A stretch of 64,000 nt of DNA from Reinekea marina (GTDB lineage Bacteria > Pseudomonadota > Gammaproteobacteria > Pseudomonadales > Natronospirillaceae), in NCBI RefSeq assembly GCF_030409715.1, contig NZ_JAUFQI010000001.1, positions 2,592,501 through 2,656,500 on the forward strand. Direction: 5' to 3'. Positions 19,241-27,486 of the stretch are shown one piece after another. Under the pieces are notes generated by a model. The model was given only the letters and a program-made list of their open reading frames with translations, was not told the DNA's origin and did no database searches. The position numbers and the translations under genes are program-made. Position 1 is the stretch's first letter; each line of letters starts with the position of its first letter.

Positions 19241-19561
19241 CATTATGACGCTACCGCTATAGATCGTCGCCACATAAACCAAAGCCAAAATCACATTCCA
19301 AATACCGGCAATGAATAAATGCAACCAATAAGCGTCGCCTTTTCCCTTATAAACGTGAGCAAAATAAAGTGTTATTAATCCTACTAGAATATACGGGAAT
19401 GTATAACCGACAGTGGTTATGTAAAACAACAACCCAAAAACAAAAAACACTCTAAGCCACTCGAAACCCTCATTACCATACAAAGGTCCAAAGATACTTA
19501 TGTAACCCAAATAACCAATCGTGCCAATAAACGGGATTACGTAGTGGATTATTTTTTTCAA
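19235..19561 (-). CDS. Small membrane protein (TTG start)
   Basis: 108 residues, about four hydrophobic helices (7-25, 37-53, 55-70, 82-103). AAGG stands 6 bases before the TTG start at 19559-19561. Family not recognised. The stop lies in the attC end. Confidence 0.7.
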   Translation of the reverse strand: MKKIIHYVIPFIGTIGYLGYISIFGPLYGNEGFEWLRVFFVFGLLFYITTVGYTFPYILVGLITLYFAHVYKGKGDAYWLHLFIAGIWNVILALVYVATIYSGSVIMV

Positions 19562-19579
19562 ATTCTACCTTTTGAGGTT

Positions 19580-19669
19580 TAACGCAGAGCTTAGCGGCGA
19601 GTGGATGCGAGTCCACAGCCTGCCGCGAAGCGGTGTCTTTGGCTGTATTGCTACAGCATATTGTTACTT
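19580..19669 (-). other. attC of the 288-residue protein cassette (19669)
   Basis: 90-bp site, TAACGCAGAGCTTAGCGGCG to CATATTGTTAC; the same type as 32262. Confidence 0.88.
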
Positions 19670-20535
19670 TAACTTGCCACTGCCTTTATAGCTTCCCATA
19701 TCAGGGTGCCGACTAATGATATGGATATTGCTCCAATTGCTATCTGATGTCTGATTGCTTTTTCGAATGTGCTTTTGTATTCGATTCTCGGGAATGCCCA
19801 TCTTGCGTAGTGGTAGACAATACGAAAAGCTATAATAGTGGCAAAGCCAACATAAAGATAAAGCGCACTCTTAAAAAAAGAATTGAAACTAGCGAATGAC
19901 TCAACAAACCCTGAAACTTTATAGCTAAGGAAAAAGGCGAACGGCATCCCAATTAACCAAAGAAACAGATCGTAAGTTGCATGTTTATGAAGAAAGAAAC
20001 CCGGTTTCTTTCTATTCCTCAAATAGTTTTCTATTTCAGCGTATAGTCCATTTACCCAGCTGGAATCCAACCCTTCTACCTGAAAATTACTATTATTGGG
20101 AGTTTTATACCCAGGTAAAACAGAGAAATCTAAAAGCTTGGGCTTCGTAAAATCAATTAGGACAATAACTTTGTTACGGGGTGTAAAATCACAATTAACC
20201 TTTAAGCTAGTTTCTGAAGATGCGAAAACCTTCGTTACTACATCAGGAAAGTTTGGAGAGTCGAAAACATCTTCAATTGTCCCCTGAAGCTCTTCTCCAT
20301 TTGAACCATTCAGTGTAATTGTTAAAAGGAACGAATCTCTAATATTTTGTGCTAGCTCGTCATAGTTCTCTAAAGCTCTAGATTCTTCGGAATAGTTGGC
20401 TTCTTCTAAACCAATTGCCTCAGGGAATCTACTCTCAATTCGTGACAAAAGCGCGCGAACGTCGCCCTTAGCTAAGGATGTACTTTCAATGTTCTTCATC
20501 AGATTGGTTCGATGAAATGAAGCGGAATTAGTCAT
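19669..20535 (-). CDS. Hypothetical protein with C-terminal membrane helices
   Basis: 288 residues. The first ~185 are soluble and mixed alpha/beta (LSRIESRFPEAIGLEEANYS; FSVLPGYKTPNNSNFQVEG). The C-terminal third has three hydrophobic segments (about 193-210, 225-245, 263-284). AAGGATAAACG precedes the ATG. No family recognised. One of the larger cassette products; a soluble sensor-like part on a membrane anchor is also the layout of many defence or signalling proteins, but that alone is no evidence. Confidence 0.75.
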   Translation of the reverse strand: MTNSASFHRTNLMKNIESTSLAKGDVRALLSRIESRFPEAIGLEEANYSEESRALENYDELAQNIRDSFLLTITLNGSNGEELQGTIEDVFDSPNFPDVVTKVFASSETSLKVNCDFTPRNKVIVLIDFTKPKLLDFSVLPGYKTPNNSNFQVEGLDSSWVNGLYAEIENYLRNRKKPGFFLHKHATYDLFLWLIGMPFAFFLSYKVSGFVESFASFNSFFKSALYLYVGFATIIAFRIVYHYARWAFPRIEYKSTFEKAIRHQIAIGAISISLVGTLIWEAIKAVAS

Positions 20536-20555
20536 CGTTTATCCTTATCTAAAAG

Positions 20556-20621
20556 TAACGTTTACGTTTGTGGTTAGTTGGCGCGTAGCAGAAACTAATC
20601 CACAACACGTATTTGTTAAGT
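20556..20621 (-). other. attC of the GNAT cassette (20625)
   Basis: 66-bp site, TAACGTTTACGTTTGTGG to CGTATTTGTTAAG. Confidence 0.85.
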
Positions 20622-20624
20622 GGT

Positions 20625-21125
20625 TTAGACTTCCATTGCATAGCGTAATTCAACTAGTCCTGTCTTGGGATGTATAGTCTTGCCATTATCAGGCTTCATG
20701 CCACAGTGCTTGTAGAAATTAGATCCTAATTTATTCTCTTCAAGAACCCACAAAACAATTTTAGTAAACCCTGCTTCAGTAAGAGATGCTTTAGCTTTTT
20801 GGAAAAGACGATAACCTAAACCAGTACCAACTAACTCGGGGCGTATATATATAGACGTTATTTCGCCTATGTTTTCGGAGCCTAAATCATTACCCCGATA
20901 TTCTGAGACGTGAACAAAGCCTGTAATTTCACCTTCGTTAGACTCTGACACGTACATTGGCAGGGAGCTTTCCTGCAAAACTAGCTTCCAATTTTCGCTA
21001 CGCTTGCTGTAATCAAGAGAGTCTAAAACTTGGTCTTCGATGATACCCTTGTAAGCGAATCTCCATGAATCAACATGTACTTTTGCAATTTCTAAGGTGT
21101 CTTCTGAGTTTGCTTCACGTATCAC
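20625..21125 (-). CDS. GNAT family N-acetyltransferase
   Basis: 166 residues, GTG start with AAGGAC upstream. Starts MIREANSEDTLEIAKVHVDS, with the acetyl-CoA motif ITSIYIRPELVGTGLGYRLF and LWVLEENKLGSNFYKHCGMK, the pattern of Rim/phosphinothricin-like acetyltransferases. Substrate unknown. Confidence 0.88.
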   Translation of the reverse strand: MIREANSEDTLEIAKVHVDSWRFAYKGIIEDQVLDSLDYSKRSENWKLVLQESSLPMYVSESNEGEITGFVHVSEYRGNDLGSENIGEITSIYIRPELVGTGLGYRLFQKAKASLTEAGFTKIVLWVLEENKLGSNFYKHCGMKPDNGKTIHPKTGLVELRYAMEV

Positions 21126-21149
21126 GATAGTCCTTAACCTTTATACACT

Positions 21150-21509
21150 TAACGCAAAGCACTGCGGCGAACGACAGTGAGTCCAGTGCCGTAGGCACGA
21201 TGCAGCTGCGCCTTGTTACAAGTAGTGGCTTATGGCTCTTAACTATCACGTGCCCACGTGCTTTTTAATTTATTGTTTTCCATCAAGCTCCGCTTTTGGT
21301 GCAGTATTTCAGCTTGATGGCCTTTAAATTTGGTTGCCAGCTTAACGAGGCTGGCTATTCACTCTACCCTAGCTTGGGAGCGATGACTATTGCGTACAAG
21401 CTAGCCGGTTAAATTTGTGCACCGATGCACTAAAAACCACAAGTTTATACGAGCAAAGCTAAATTTAGGTACAGACTACATTCAATCGTTTCAAATGGTT
21501 TTCTACCTG
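21150..21509 (-). repeat. Type A non-coding cassette, copy A4
   Basis: attC 21150-21221. Practically identical to A7 (29916) over the full length, with one or two changes, so recently duplicated. Confidence 0.92.
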
Positions 21510-21565
21510 TAACGCTTACAGCTGTGGCGCATGTTTTTCGCGTCCACTGCCTGTGTTTGTTAAGA
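21510..21565 (-). other. attC of the VOC cassette (21560)
   Basis: 56-bp site, TAACGCTTACAGCTGTGGCG to TGTTTGTTAAG; GCGCATGTTTTTCGCGTCC loop. Confidence 0.88.
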
Positions 21566-21961
21566 ACCAAGCCAGATTAGCTCGATTCGCAATCCAGATG
21601 GCTCGTTAAACATCATGTGTTTTCGAGGGCCACCTGATAATAATTCAGGGGAAAACTCTACCTTGCAGTTTTCAAGCTTACTTATCTTTCGATTTAACTC
21701 GTCAAGCTGTTCCTCAGTAGAGACCTGTATAGCTAAATGATGAAGCCCTACATTTTTACGTCGATTGAAAGGCTCGCCTTCTAGAGACTCATCTACTTGC
21801 CAAAGCGTTAACTTCAGATTTCCATCAGAAACTGCAGTTCTGGGATACGAAGGGTCAAACCCAGATTCTTCCCAACCAAGCACTGTAACAAAAAAGTCCT
21901 TTGTAGCCTGCAAATCACTAACAGATAAACCTAAATGATTTATTCCTTGAGTTTCTGGCAC
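21560..21961 (-). CDS. VOC family protein
   Basis: 133 residues, GTG start with GGGGAA upstream. INHLGLSVSDLQATKDFFV opens the fold, VGLHHLAIQVSTEEQLDELN gives the middle His, and HMMFNEPSGLRIELIWLGS the final Glu, so a full metal triad is likely. Resembles glyoxalase and fosfomycin-resistance-like proteins. Substrate not readable. Confidence 0.88.
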   Translation of the reverse strand: MPETQGINHLGLSVSDLQATKDFFVTVLGWEESGFDPSYPRTAVSDGNLKLTLWQVDESLEGEPFNRRKNVGLHHLAIQVSTEEQLDELNRKISKLENCKVEFSPELLSGGPRKHMMFNEPSGLRIELIWLGS

Positions 21962-21982
21962 AGTATTCCCCTTGATAGTTCT

Positions 21983-22257
21983 TAACGTTGTACACAGTGG
22001 CGAGCGTATGCGAGTCCAGTGCCGTAGGCACGATACTGCTGTACCTTGTTAATGTGCATTGACCGCCACTGCCTTAAATTTTAGATTACAAAAGCCTAAA
22101 TACTATGACCTTTGCCACGAATTAGTGCCTTTAATATGCCAGTGACTAAGCGTTTAGGCCACTAGATATTTAAGCTATTCACGAGGAAACTGGTGCTAAA
22201 TTAAAAGACAATTACTACAGAGTGCCATTTAGTATTAAATATCCCTCTTCTGCACAA
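21983..22257 (-). repeat. Type B non-coding cassette, copy B2
   Basis: attC 21983-22054. Compared with B1, both stems carry one change: CAAAAG/CCTTTG and CCAGTG/CACTAG. Each becomes a G-U pair if the minus strand is the folded one. Confidence 0.9.
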
Positions 22258-22317
22258 TAACGCCCCTATTCAACGGCGAGGAGCTTTTACCGAGTCCGTT
22301 GCAATGGTTTGTTAAGT
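22258..22317 (-). other. attC of the membrane-protein cassette (22287)
   Basis: 60-bp site, TAACGCCCCTATTCAACGGC to GTTTGTTAAG; nearly the same as 25229. Confidence 0.88.
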
Positions 22318-22715
22318 TTTAGTAGCGACCAATGCAATATATTAAACACTCCGCAACCCATAAATAATGCTATGGCTCCCGCCCCAATTAGAAACGGCCA
22401 AAACAAAATATACATATGCGATGCCCCCTCATAAAAATCGGGACGTTCGCGAATAAATATTAAGTAGAGCCAAACGGCTAAACTACCTAATAGAACTAAG
22501 TCTGAAGCAGCCCTATAAACGTTAATTCTTAATATCGTGAAGCTAGTTTGATAGGATGCAAAGAATGCCATAAAAGCAGGTAGTGCCGTAAGAACTCCGA
22601 AGATTATTACAGCAAATACAGCATTTAGACTGATCCCAGCTTCATAAGTGTCAAGAGCAGCATTAAGGCTCCCCATTAGTCCTAGAAAAAACATAAGCTT
22701 AAAGCGAATATCCAA
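22287..22715 (-). CDS. Small membrane protein with attC-encoded tail
   Basis: 142 residues, four predicted helices (about 5-22, 28-52, 68-88, 100-125). The reading frame runs through the right half of the attC, giving the tail KLNKPLQRTR, an ending known from many integron cassette proteins. A TTG start directly behind AAAAGGAG has tight spacing, so the true start is uncertain. Function unknown. Confidence 0.7.
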   Translation of the reverse strand: MDIRFKLMFFLGLMGSLNAALDTYEAGISLNAVFAVIIFGVLTALPAFMAFFASYQTSFTILRINVYRAASDLVLLGSLAVWLYLIFIRERPDFYEGASHMYILFWPFLIGAGAIALFMGCGVFNILHWSLLKLNKPLQRTR

Positions 22716-22731
22716 CTCCTTTTAAAAAACT

Positions 22732-22833
22732 TAACGCCCGGCTAACCGCGCAAATGTTTGATGGCGGCTTTTTTGCGGCCCTTTGCAAAAAAGGTGGCAG
22801 CAAATATTTGTCCGGTTGAGCCGCTTGTTAAAT
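22732..22833 (-). other. attC of the SMI1-like cassette (22841)
   Basis: 102-bp site, TAACGCCCGGCTAACCGCGC to GAGCCGCTTGTTAA; the arms GCGGCTTTTTTGC/GCAAAAAAGG pair. Confidence 0.85.
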
Positions 22834-22840
22834 GGTTTTT

Positions 22841-23161
22841 TCATTGTCGCATGTAACCTTTGAACTCTTGAAGGCTACCTGCAATTTTTATTGCTGTATC
22901 TGGTGACATGCCTATAGCAGGCATATAAAAAACCTCACCTTGGTCATTAACAACCAGGAGCTCACCGCCACCGTTACCGCCGAAAGTAACAAAACCCGGC
23001 GCATATTCTTTTAGCTCGTAATCTTTGTTGAACTCTTCGATTTCTTCAGGACGCCACAAAACATACCATTCAGGCTCTACCGAAAGCTCTCCTTCGATGT
23101 AACCTTCATCAATCCATGATTCTAGAGTTTGCTTAATTGCTTCGATGTTCATATTTACCAT
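22841..23161 (-). CDS. SMI1/KNR4-like protein
   Basis: 106 residues. The pattern WYVLWRPEEIEEFNKDYELK, YAPGFVTFGGNGGGELLVVN and GEVFYMPAIGMSPDTAIKIA is that of SMI1/KNR4 (SUKH) proteins, many of which are immunity proteins against secreted toxins. No toxin gene is adjacent. The start may be this ATG, almost at the cassette junction, or the ATG three codons on (MNIEAIKQ). Confidence 0.75.
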   Translation of the reverse strand: MVNMNIEAIKQTLESWIDEGYIEGELSVEPEWYVLWRPEEIEEFNKDYELKEYAPGFVTFGGNGGGELLVVNDQGEVFYMPAIGMSPDTAIKIAGSLQEFKGYMRQ

Positions 23162-23162
23162 T

Positions 23163-23262
23163 TAACGTCTAAATAACTGGCGAAATTACGCGCCAGCGTG
23201 ATTGAGTCCAGCGCGTACCCCGAAGGGGTATTTTACGCGCGAGGTTCATTTACTTGTTAGAA
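23163..23262 (-). other. attC of the pyrophosphatase cassette, copy 2
   Basis: 100-bp site matching the attC at 16187 (TAACGTCTAAATAACTGGCG; TCTATAT in the other copy). Confidence 0.92.
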
Positions 23263-23594
23263 GGAGGCCTTAGCACCAGAGCTGCACTTTGACTATTAAC
23301 ATTATGAAACTGCTCGATTTCAGCCATTTCACTAGAACTAAACCCTAGAAGAATTTTCACTTCTGCATCTCTTTTAAACAAGTCAACTGTGGTTATAACA
23401 CCCGTAACAGAAGTACCGACCTCTTTTACCCATACATCAATGCCTTCCCCATCACCGCCTATAGTACTTTCTAAATAACCATAATTGTACGGATAAACGA
23501 TTCTCTCGAACTTTGGATGAGTACTATTCTTCGGACGATCGATTACTACTTGCGATTCCGAAACCAGTTTATCAAGTGCGTCCCAGTAGTTCAT
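23250..23594 (-). CDS. Small inorganic-pyrophosphatase family protein, copy 2
   Basis: 114 residues, identical in protein sequence to the cassette at 16274 and almost identical in DNA across the whole cassette. Identity ends at the cassette junction (TTCTAACGC), where the next attC differs. This is what copying of an excised cassette would leave. Family core HPKFERIVYPYNYGYLE and GDGEGIDVWV. Confidence 0.85.
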   Translation of the reverse strand: MNYWDALDKLVSESQVVIDRPKNSTHPKFERIVYPYNYGYLESTIGGDGEGIDVWVKEVGTSVTGVITTVDLFKRDAEVKILLGFSSSEMAEIEQFHNVNSQSAALVLRPPSNK

Positions 23595-23605
23595 TTAATG
23601 CCTTC

Positions 23606-23716
23606 TAACGCCTTTGTCAGTTGCGTTTTGGTTGGAGTGGAGTTTTGGGGTAAAGTGGCGAAGCCACCCCAAAACGGAGCGTAGACCAAAACGTCAACTG
23701 GACAAACTTGTTAGGC
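23606..23716 (-). other. attC of the TIR-like cassette (23719)
   Basis: 111-bp site, TAACGCCTTTGTCAGTTGCG to AAACTTGTTAGGC, with long pairing arms AGTTTTGGGGT/ACCCCAAAACG around the centre. Confidence 0.88.
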
Positions 23717-23718
23717 AT

Positions 23719-24831
23719 TTAGTTGTTTTCTCGCAATAATGTTAGATATGAGCGCTCTTTATCTTTATTGGCCCATGTTTCAGCAATGTGCTCAGACAAG
23801 CCTGGAATATCTTGCTCCAATGTGGACGGCCACAAACAAGGGTTGTAGTCAAAAACTCTTAGCATATGGTCAATGTCAAAAATGGGTGCTGTGCCTTTTG
23901 CTCTAATTAAACATACAGGCTTATTAAAGGCGATCCTCATACCAAGCTCAAACAATACGTTTGGATTATGTTCCGTCAAATCAACTATCACCAAATCAGC
24001 AGCATCGAGATCATTAACAATTGTGGATTGTATGATTTCACTACCAGACTTCTTTGCTGTTTTGGCATTAAAATTGGCTTTTACCGCCGCTGGTGTAATT
24101 AGGTGTTTAAGAACTTCATCAAAGTACCCTTTTGGGTAATTTGATGTTTTCTCAGAAAATGGCATAGCTACAAATGCTACAAGTTCACCGCTATTACTGG
24201 ATTCCCCAAGCAAAATAGAGCCAGAGCTTGAACTCTCAATATTTCCGCTAGCTTCGCTATCAGAGACTCCCGTTTTTGCTTGAATCTCATTTATGTATTT
24301 GAGGTTTTTCTGGTAAAGATCATAAAACTCGTCCTGATGAAGTTCATCGACCTCGAATTCAGTTTTTAGTGTGTTTTTCAAATACTGAATTTCAGGTAAG
24401 TTACTACCCTGATAGTATTCATAAACCTTCTTAAACAAATCTACATTTAAAAATGCTTGTTTAGTAGCTTCATACTCTTCATCCGGTGTCTTTGGGTAAG
24501 CCAACTTTTTCCCAATCTCATCAATCTCTATTTTGGGCGTATCTCTTGTGCCAATCGTTAATCCGTAATCGCGAGAGGAAGCGGTCAAATAGAAGAAATT
24601 GTTTCCTTTTCCCATACCGAGAGCTTTAGCAACTTCAGTAGGTGACCAAGGGTTTCCAGCATTAAACTCCTTAATGACATCAAGAACTTTTTTACTTTCT
24701 TCGATGCTACTTTGAGGGAAATTCTTCTTTGGCTTAGCCTTTTTCTTGGCGGGCGTCTTCTTTACCTCCGGCGTGGTAACTTCCACCTTAGGGCTATCAT
24801 CTATTTCCGTACCTTTTGATTCTTCACTCAT
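23719..24831 (-). CDS. Winged-helix-like protein with TIR/deoxyribosyltransferase-like C-terminus
   Basis: 370 residues. A lysine-rich linker (about 15-40) leads to a helical segment that looks like a winged helix (about 45-105; SPTEVAKALGMGKGNNFFYL). A low-complexity serine/glycine stretch (about 195-212) precedes the C-terminal domain (about 215-365). That domain has VAFVAMPFSE, ADLVIVDLTEHNPNVLFELG and MRIAFNKPVCLIRA, the core of nucleoside 2-deoxyribosyltransferase/TIR-like folds; the Glu in NVLFELG would be the catalytic residue. Such domains act as NAD+- or nucleotide-cleaving effectors in several phage-defence proteins. I infer a defence role here but cannot prove it. Only gene of its cassette. 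Confidence 0.75.
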   Translation of the reverse strand: MSEESKGTEIDDSPKVEVTTPEVKKTPAKKKAKPKKNFPQSSIEESKKVLDVIKEFNAGNPWSPTEVAKALGMGKGNNFFYLTASSRDYGLTIGTRDTPKIEIDEIGKKLAYPKTPDEEYEATKQAFLNVDLFKKVYEYYQGSNLPEIQYLKNTLKTEFEVDELHQDEFYDLYQKNLKYINEIQAKTGVSDSEASGNIESSSSGSILLGESSNSGELVAFVAMPFSEKTSNYPKGYFDEVLKHLITPAAVKANFNAKTAKKSGSEIIQSTIVNDLDAADLVIVDLTEHNPNVLFELGMRIAFNKPVCLIRAKGTAPIFDIDHMLRVFDYNPCLWPSTLEQDIPGLSEHIAETWANKDKERSYLTLLRENN

Positions 24832-24868
24832 TTACAAAATCCTATCTCGATATTAAAGTGTGGATGCC

Positions 24869-25228
24869 TAACGAATAGCACTGCGGCGAACGACAGTGAG
24901 TCCAGCACCGAAGGTGCGATGCAGCTGCTACTTGTTACAACTAGTAGCTTGTGGCTCTTAACTATCACGTGCCAACGTGCTTTTTAATTTATTGTTTTCC
25001 ATCTAGCTCCGCTTTTGGCGGTGTATTTTAGCTTGATGGCCTTTAAAATTGGCTGCCAGCTTAACGAGGCTGGCTTTTCACTCTACCCTAGCTTGGGAGC
25101 GATGACTATTGCGTACAAGCTAGCCTATAAACTTTGCTAACCTTTGAATTCAAAACCACAATTTTATACGAGAACAACTCAATTTTGGTGCTGGATTCAG
25201 TTATTAACTTTGAATGCCCTTCCACCTG
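24869..25228 (-). repeat. Type A non-coding cassette, copy A5
   Basis: attC 24869-24940, the AATAGCACTGCGG variant with CGAAGGTGCG. Sub-family with A16 and the first half of A20. First stem weakened (CATCTAGCT). Confidence 0.92.
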
Positions 25229-25288
25229 TAACGCCCCTATTCAACGGCGAGGGGCTTTTTCCGAGTCCGTTGCAATGGCTTGTTACTT
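25229..25288 (-). other. attC of the GNAT cassette (25283)
   Basis: 60-bp site, TAACGCCCCTATTCAACGGC to GGCTTGTTAC; close relative of 22258. Confidence 0.88.
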
Positions 25289-25663
25289 TCGAGATTTCTT
25301 ATGATGAAAAGACTGAAGGCTCTTCTCGAACCCTAGTTTCTCATAAAACGCCTCTTTCTCAGGTTGAGCCCCAAAAAACAACGATGTTGGTGCTTCCTCT
25401 TTAGCTAGTTCAAATAGCTTAGTTCCGATACCTTCACCTTGCCATTCAGGCAAGACAAATGCTTCTGGTATTGTAGAGAAAAAGTAACCATCAGTTAGAA
25501 TTCTAAGGCACCCTATCAAACTACCATTATCTCTAGCGCTTAGGTTGATAGTTTTCTCTAACGCAGCCTTAGCTTTTTCACGATCGTACTCACCTGGCCA
25601 GTTGCTATTTGCTAGTGAAAGAAATTCATCTATTCCAACATGCGAATCTACCTGATATTTCAC
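25283..25663 (-). CDS. GNAT family acetyltransferase
   Basis: 126 residues, GTG start. EAFVLPEWQGEGIGTKLFEL is the acetyl-CoA motif and SLFFGAQPEKEAFYEKLGFE the C-terminal part. Short GNAT of the YhbS/aminoglycoside-like type; substrate unknown. The stop lies in the attC end. Ribosome binding site spacing is poor, so the start is less sure. Confidence 0.82.
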   Translation of the reverse strand: MKYQVDSHVGIDEFLSLANSNWPGEYDREKAKAALEKTINLSARDNGSLIGCLRILTDGYFFSTIPEAFVLPEWQGEGIGTKLFELAKEEAPTSLFFGAQPEKEAFYEKLGFEKSLQSFHHKKSRK

Positions 25664-25678
25664 CTTACCTTCCGAAAG

Positions 25679-26038
25679 TAACGCAAAGCACTGCGGCGAG
25701 CGTGAGCGAGTCCAGTGCCGTAGGCACGATGCAGCTGCGCCTTGTTACAAGTAGCGGCCTGTGGCTCTTAACTATCACGTGCCAGCGTGCTTAATTATTT
25801 ATTGTTTTCCATCAAGCTCCGCCTTTGGTGCGGAAGTTTAGCTTGATGACCATTAAACTTGCTTGCCAGCTTAACTAGGCTGGCTAATCACTCTACCCTA
25901 GCTTGGGAGCGATGGCTATTGCGTACAAGCTAGCCTGTTAAAGTTGTGAATCGTTGCACTCAAAACCACAAATTAATACGGGCAATACTATTTTTTGGTA
26001 CAGATTAAATTCAATAGTTTCAAATGGTTTTCCACCTG
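25679..26038 (-). repeat. Type A non-coding cassette, copy A6
   Basis: attC 25679-25750. Closest to A10 (36447), sharing AGCGATGGC and GGTACAGATTAAATTC. An in-frame TAG stops any opposite-strand ORF. Confidence 0.92.
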
Positions 26039-26132
26039 TAACGTCTTTGTTTAAGGGCTAGCGAATGCGAGTCCAAAGCCCGCCCGCTTAAGTGGGCATA
26101 AGGCGGGCTTGCCTTACAACTGCTTGTTACAA
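26039..26132 (-). other. attC of the secreted-protein cassette (26135)
   Basis: 94-bp site, TAACGTCTTTGTTTAAGGGC to CTGCTTGTTAC, with a GCCCGCCCGCTTAAGTGGG loop. Confidence 0.88.
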
Positions 26133-26134
26133 AC

Positions 26135-26548
26135 CTAGTTGCTGATAGATTCATATCTTTGAAGCACCCATTTACCATCTAGCAACTTAAAATACAAACT
26201 AAGGCTGATACCATTCTCAACACCCTCAAATGAGAGAACTCGTTCACCTGTATTCTCTACGGTCTTTTGAAAATTGTCGTAGATTATTAAGTCGTAGCAA
26301 TTTGTTTTGCAGTGAAACTTATTGGGCCCAGGTAGATACTCCCAATCTACCGAATACCTTGTTTCCTCAATATACTCTTGCGTTTTGTCGTCGTAGTATT
26401 CAAAAGTATACTCACTTGCAACATACTCCGACTGAGATATCTCATTCCCGAAGAACTCATATAAAAACAACCGAAAGTCTAAAGTTTGATCGGAAAGTGC
26501 AAATCCTGAGATAAAGAATACTAATATTGATCTATATAGATTTTGCAC
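26135..26548 (-). CDS. Secreted hypothetical protein
   Basis: 137 residues, GTG start with CAGGAAAG upstream. A weak signal peptide (LYRSILVFFISGFALS) precedes a tyrosine- and acid-rich mature part with two Cys (FHCKTNCYDL). The WVLQRYESIS ending and general size suggest a small NTF2/DUF-like periplasmic protein, but no family is assigned. Confidence 0.7.
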   Translation of the reverse strand: MQNLYRSILVFFISGFALSDQTLDFRLFLYEFFGNEISQSEYVASEYTFEYYDDKTQEYIEETRYSVDWEYLPGPNKFHCKTNCYDLIIYDNFQKTVENTGERVLSFEGVENGISLSLYFKLLDGKWVLQRYESISN

Positions 26549-26565
26549 AGCACTTTCCTGGTTTG

Positions 26566-26619
26566 TAACGTTTTTAGCACGCGCGAGTTTACGAGTCGCA
26601 GTGCCTATATTTGTTAATG
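26566..26619 (-). other. attC of the secreted 177-aa cassette, copy 1
   Basis: 54-bp site, TAACGTTTTTAGCACGCGCG to ATATTTGTTAAT. Same sequence at 41110. Confidence 0.9.
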
Positions 26620-27147
26620 CGGCTTACTCCACCGCCAATTTAAGTTTCCGCTGGATGGCTCTGAAATTCGAACCCACCCTATATCTTCCAATTCGTGCCA
26701 TATTTCAACAAGTGGATCGTTATGCAATTCAATCCAGCAATATCTTTTATTCACATTACCTTCTAAGCAGTCACCTTTTCTTCTTGTGACTTTTACTTGG
26801 AACGTTGAGTCACCGAGAAGAACAGAAGATCTACCCTCTCCTAGATATTCCAGTACCAGAATGTTATCACCAACTTCCTCTCCTTTAACCTCGCTATTTT
26901 TACGAGTAATCCTCCCATATCCAGGATTGATTTTTAAAAGTACATTTTTTACGTTATAACTTTTCTCTAACTCCACTAAACCTACAACTAACGCATCAAC
27001 ATTTGGTTTTGAATAGATTACATCTCCACTTAAATATGATTGCTCTGCGACTGCACAGTCATATCGGTAGCATTCTATCTTACTAATCGTTTCGGCAAAG
27101 CAAAGCAGAGACATAAATAAACACAAGCAACCAATTATTAATTTCAT
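26614..27147 (-). CDS. Secreted Cys-rich hypothetical protein, copy 1
   Basis: 177 residues from MKLIIGCLCLFMSLLCFAET, a clear signal peptide; I reject the longer frame because it reads back through an attC. Several cysteines (IECYRYDCAVAE; KGDCLEGNVNKRYCW) suggest disulphides in the periplasm. It ends WVRISEPSSGNLNWRWSKPH. No family recognised. An identical or nearly identical gene is at 41158. Confidence 0.78.
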   Translation of the reverse strand: MKLIIGCLCLFMSLLCFAETISKIECYRYDCAVAEQSYLSGDVIYSKPNVDALVVGLVELEKSYNVKNVLLKINPGYGRITRKNSEVKGEEVGDNILVLEYLGEGRSSVLLGDSTFQVKVTRRKGDCLEGNVNKRYCWIELHNDPLVEIWHELEDIGWVRISEPSSGNLNWRWSKPH

Positions 27148-27155
27148 AAGCTCAT

Positions 27156-27430
27156 TAACGTTGTACACAGTGGCGAGCGTATGCGAGTCCAGTGCCGTAG
27201 GCACGATACTGCTGTACCTTGTTAATGTGCATTGACCACCACTGCCTTTATTTTTAGATTACAAAAGCCTAAATACTATGACTTTTGCCACGAACTAAAG
27301 CCTTTAATATGCCAGTGGAAAAACCTTTAAGCCACTGGAAATTTAAGCTATTCACGAAGAAACTGGCGCTAAATTAAAAGACAATTACTACATAGTGCCA
27401 TTTAGTATTAAATATCCCTCGTCTGCACAA
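27156..27430 (-). repeat. Type B non-coding cassette, copy B3
   Basis: attC 27156-27227. Very close to B1, with CCAGTGG/CCACTGG and CAAAAG/CTTTTG stems intact. Confidence 0.9.
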
Positions 27431-27486
27431 TAACGCCTAGCTAAACCGCGCGTCTTTTAGCGTCTGATTTCAGCGTATTGTTATGT
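27431..27486 (-). other. attC of the 113-aa membrane-protein cassette, copy 1
   Basis: 56-bp site, TAACGCCTAGCTAAACCGCG to GTATTGTTATG. Same sequence at 33126. Confidence 0.9.

Noticed and set aside
18925..19248. Plus-strand ORFs in type A cassettes (MxRYLSLMSFKFGCQ... and relatives at 31001, 40175, 44051)
   Set aside because: They run against cassette orientation. Several copies (A2, A6, A9, A10, A15, A17, A18) have an in-frame TAG after GCCAGCTTAAC, and the conservation is explained by the DNA repeat itself.
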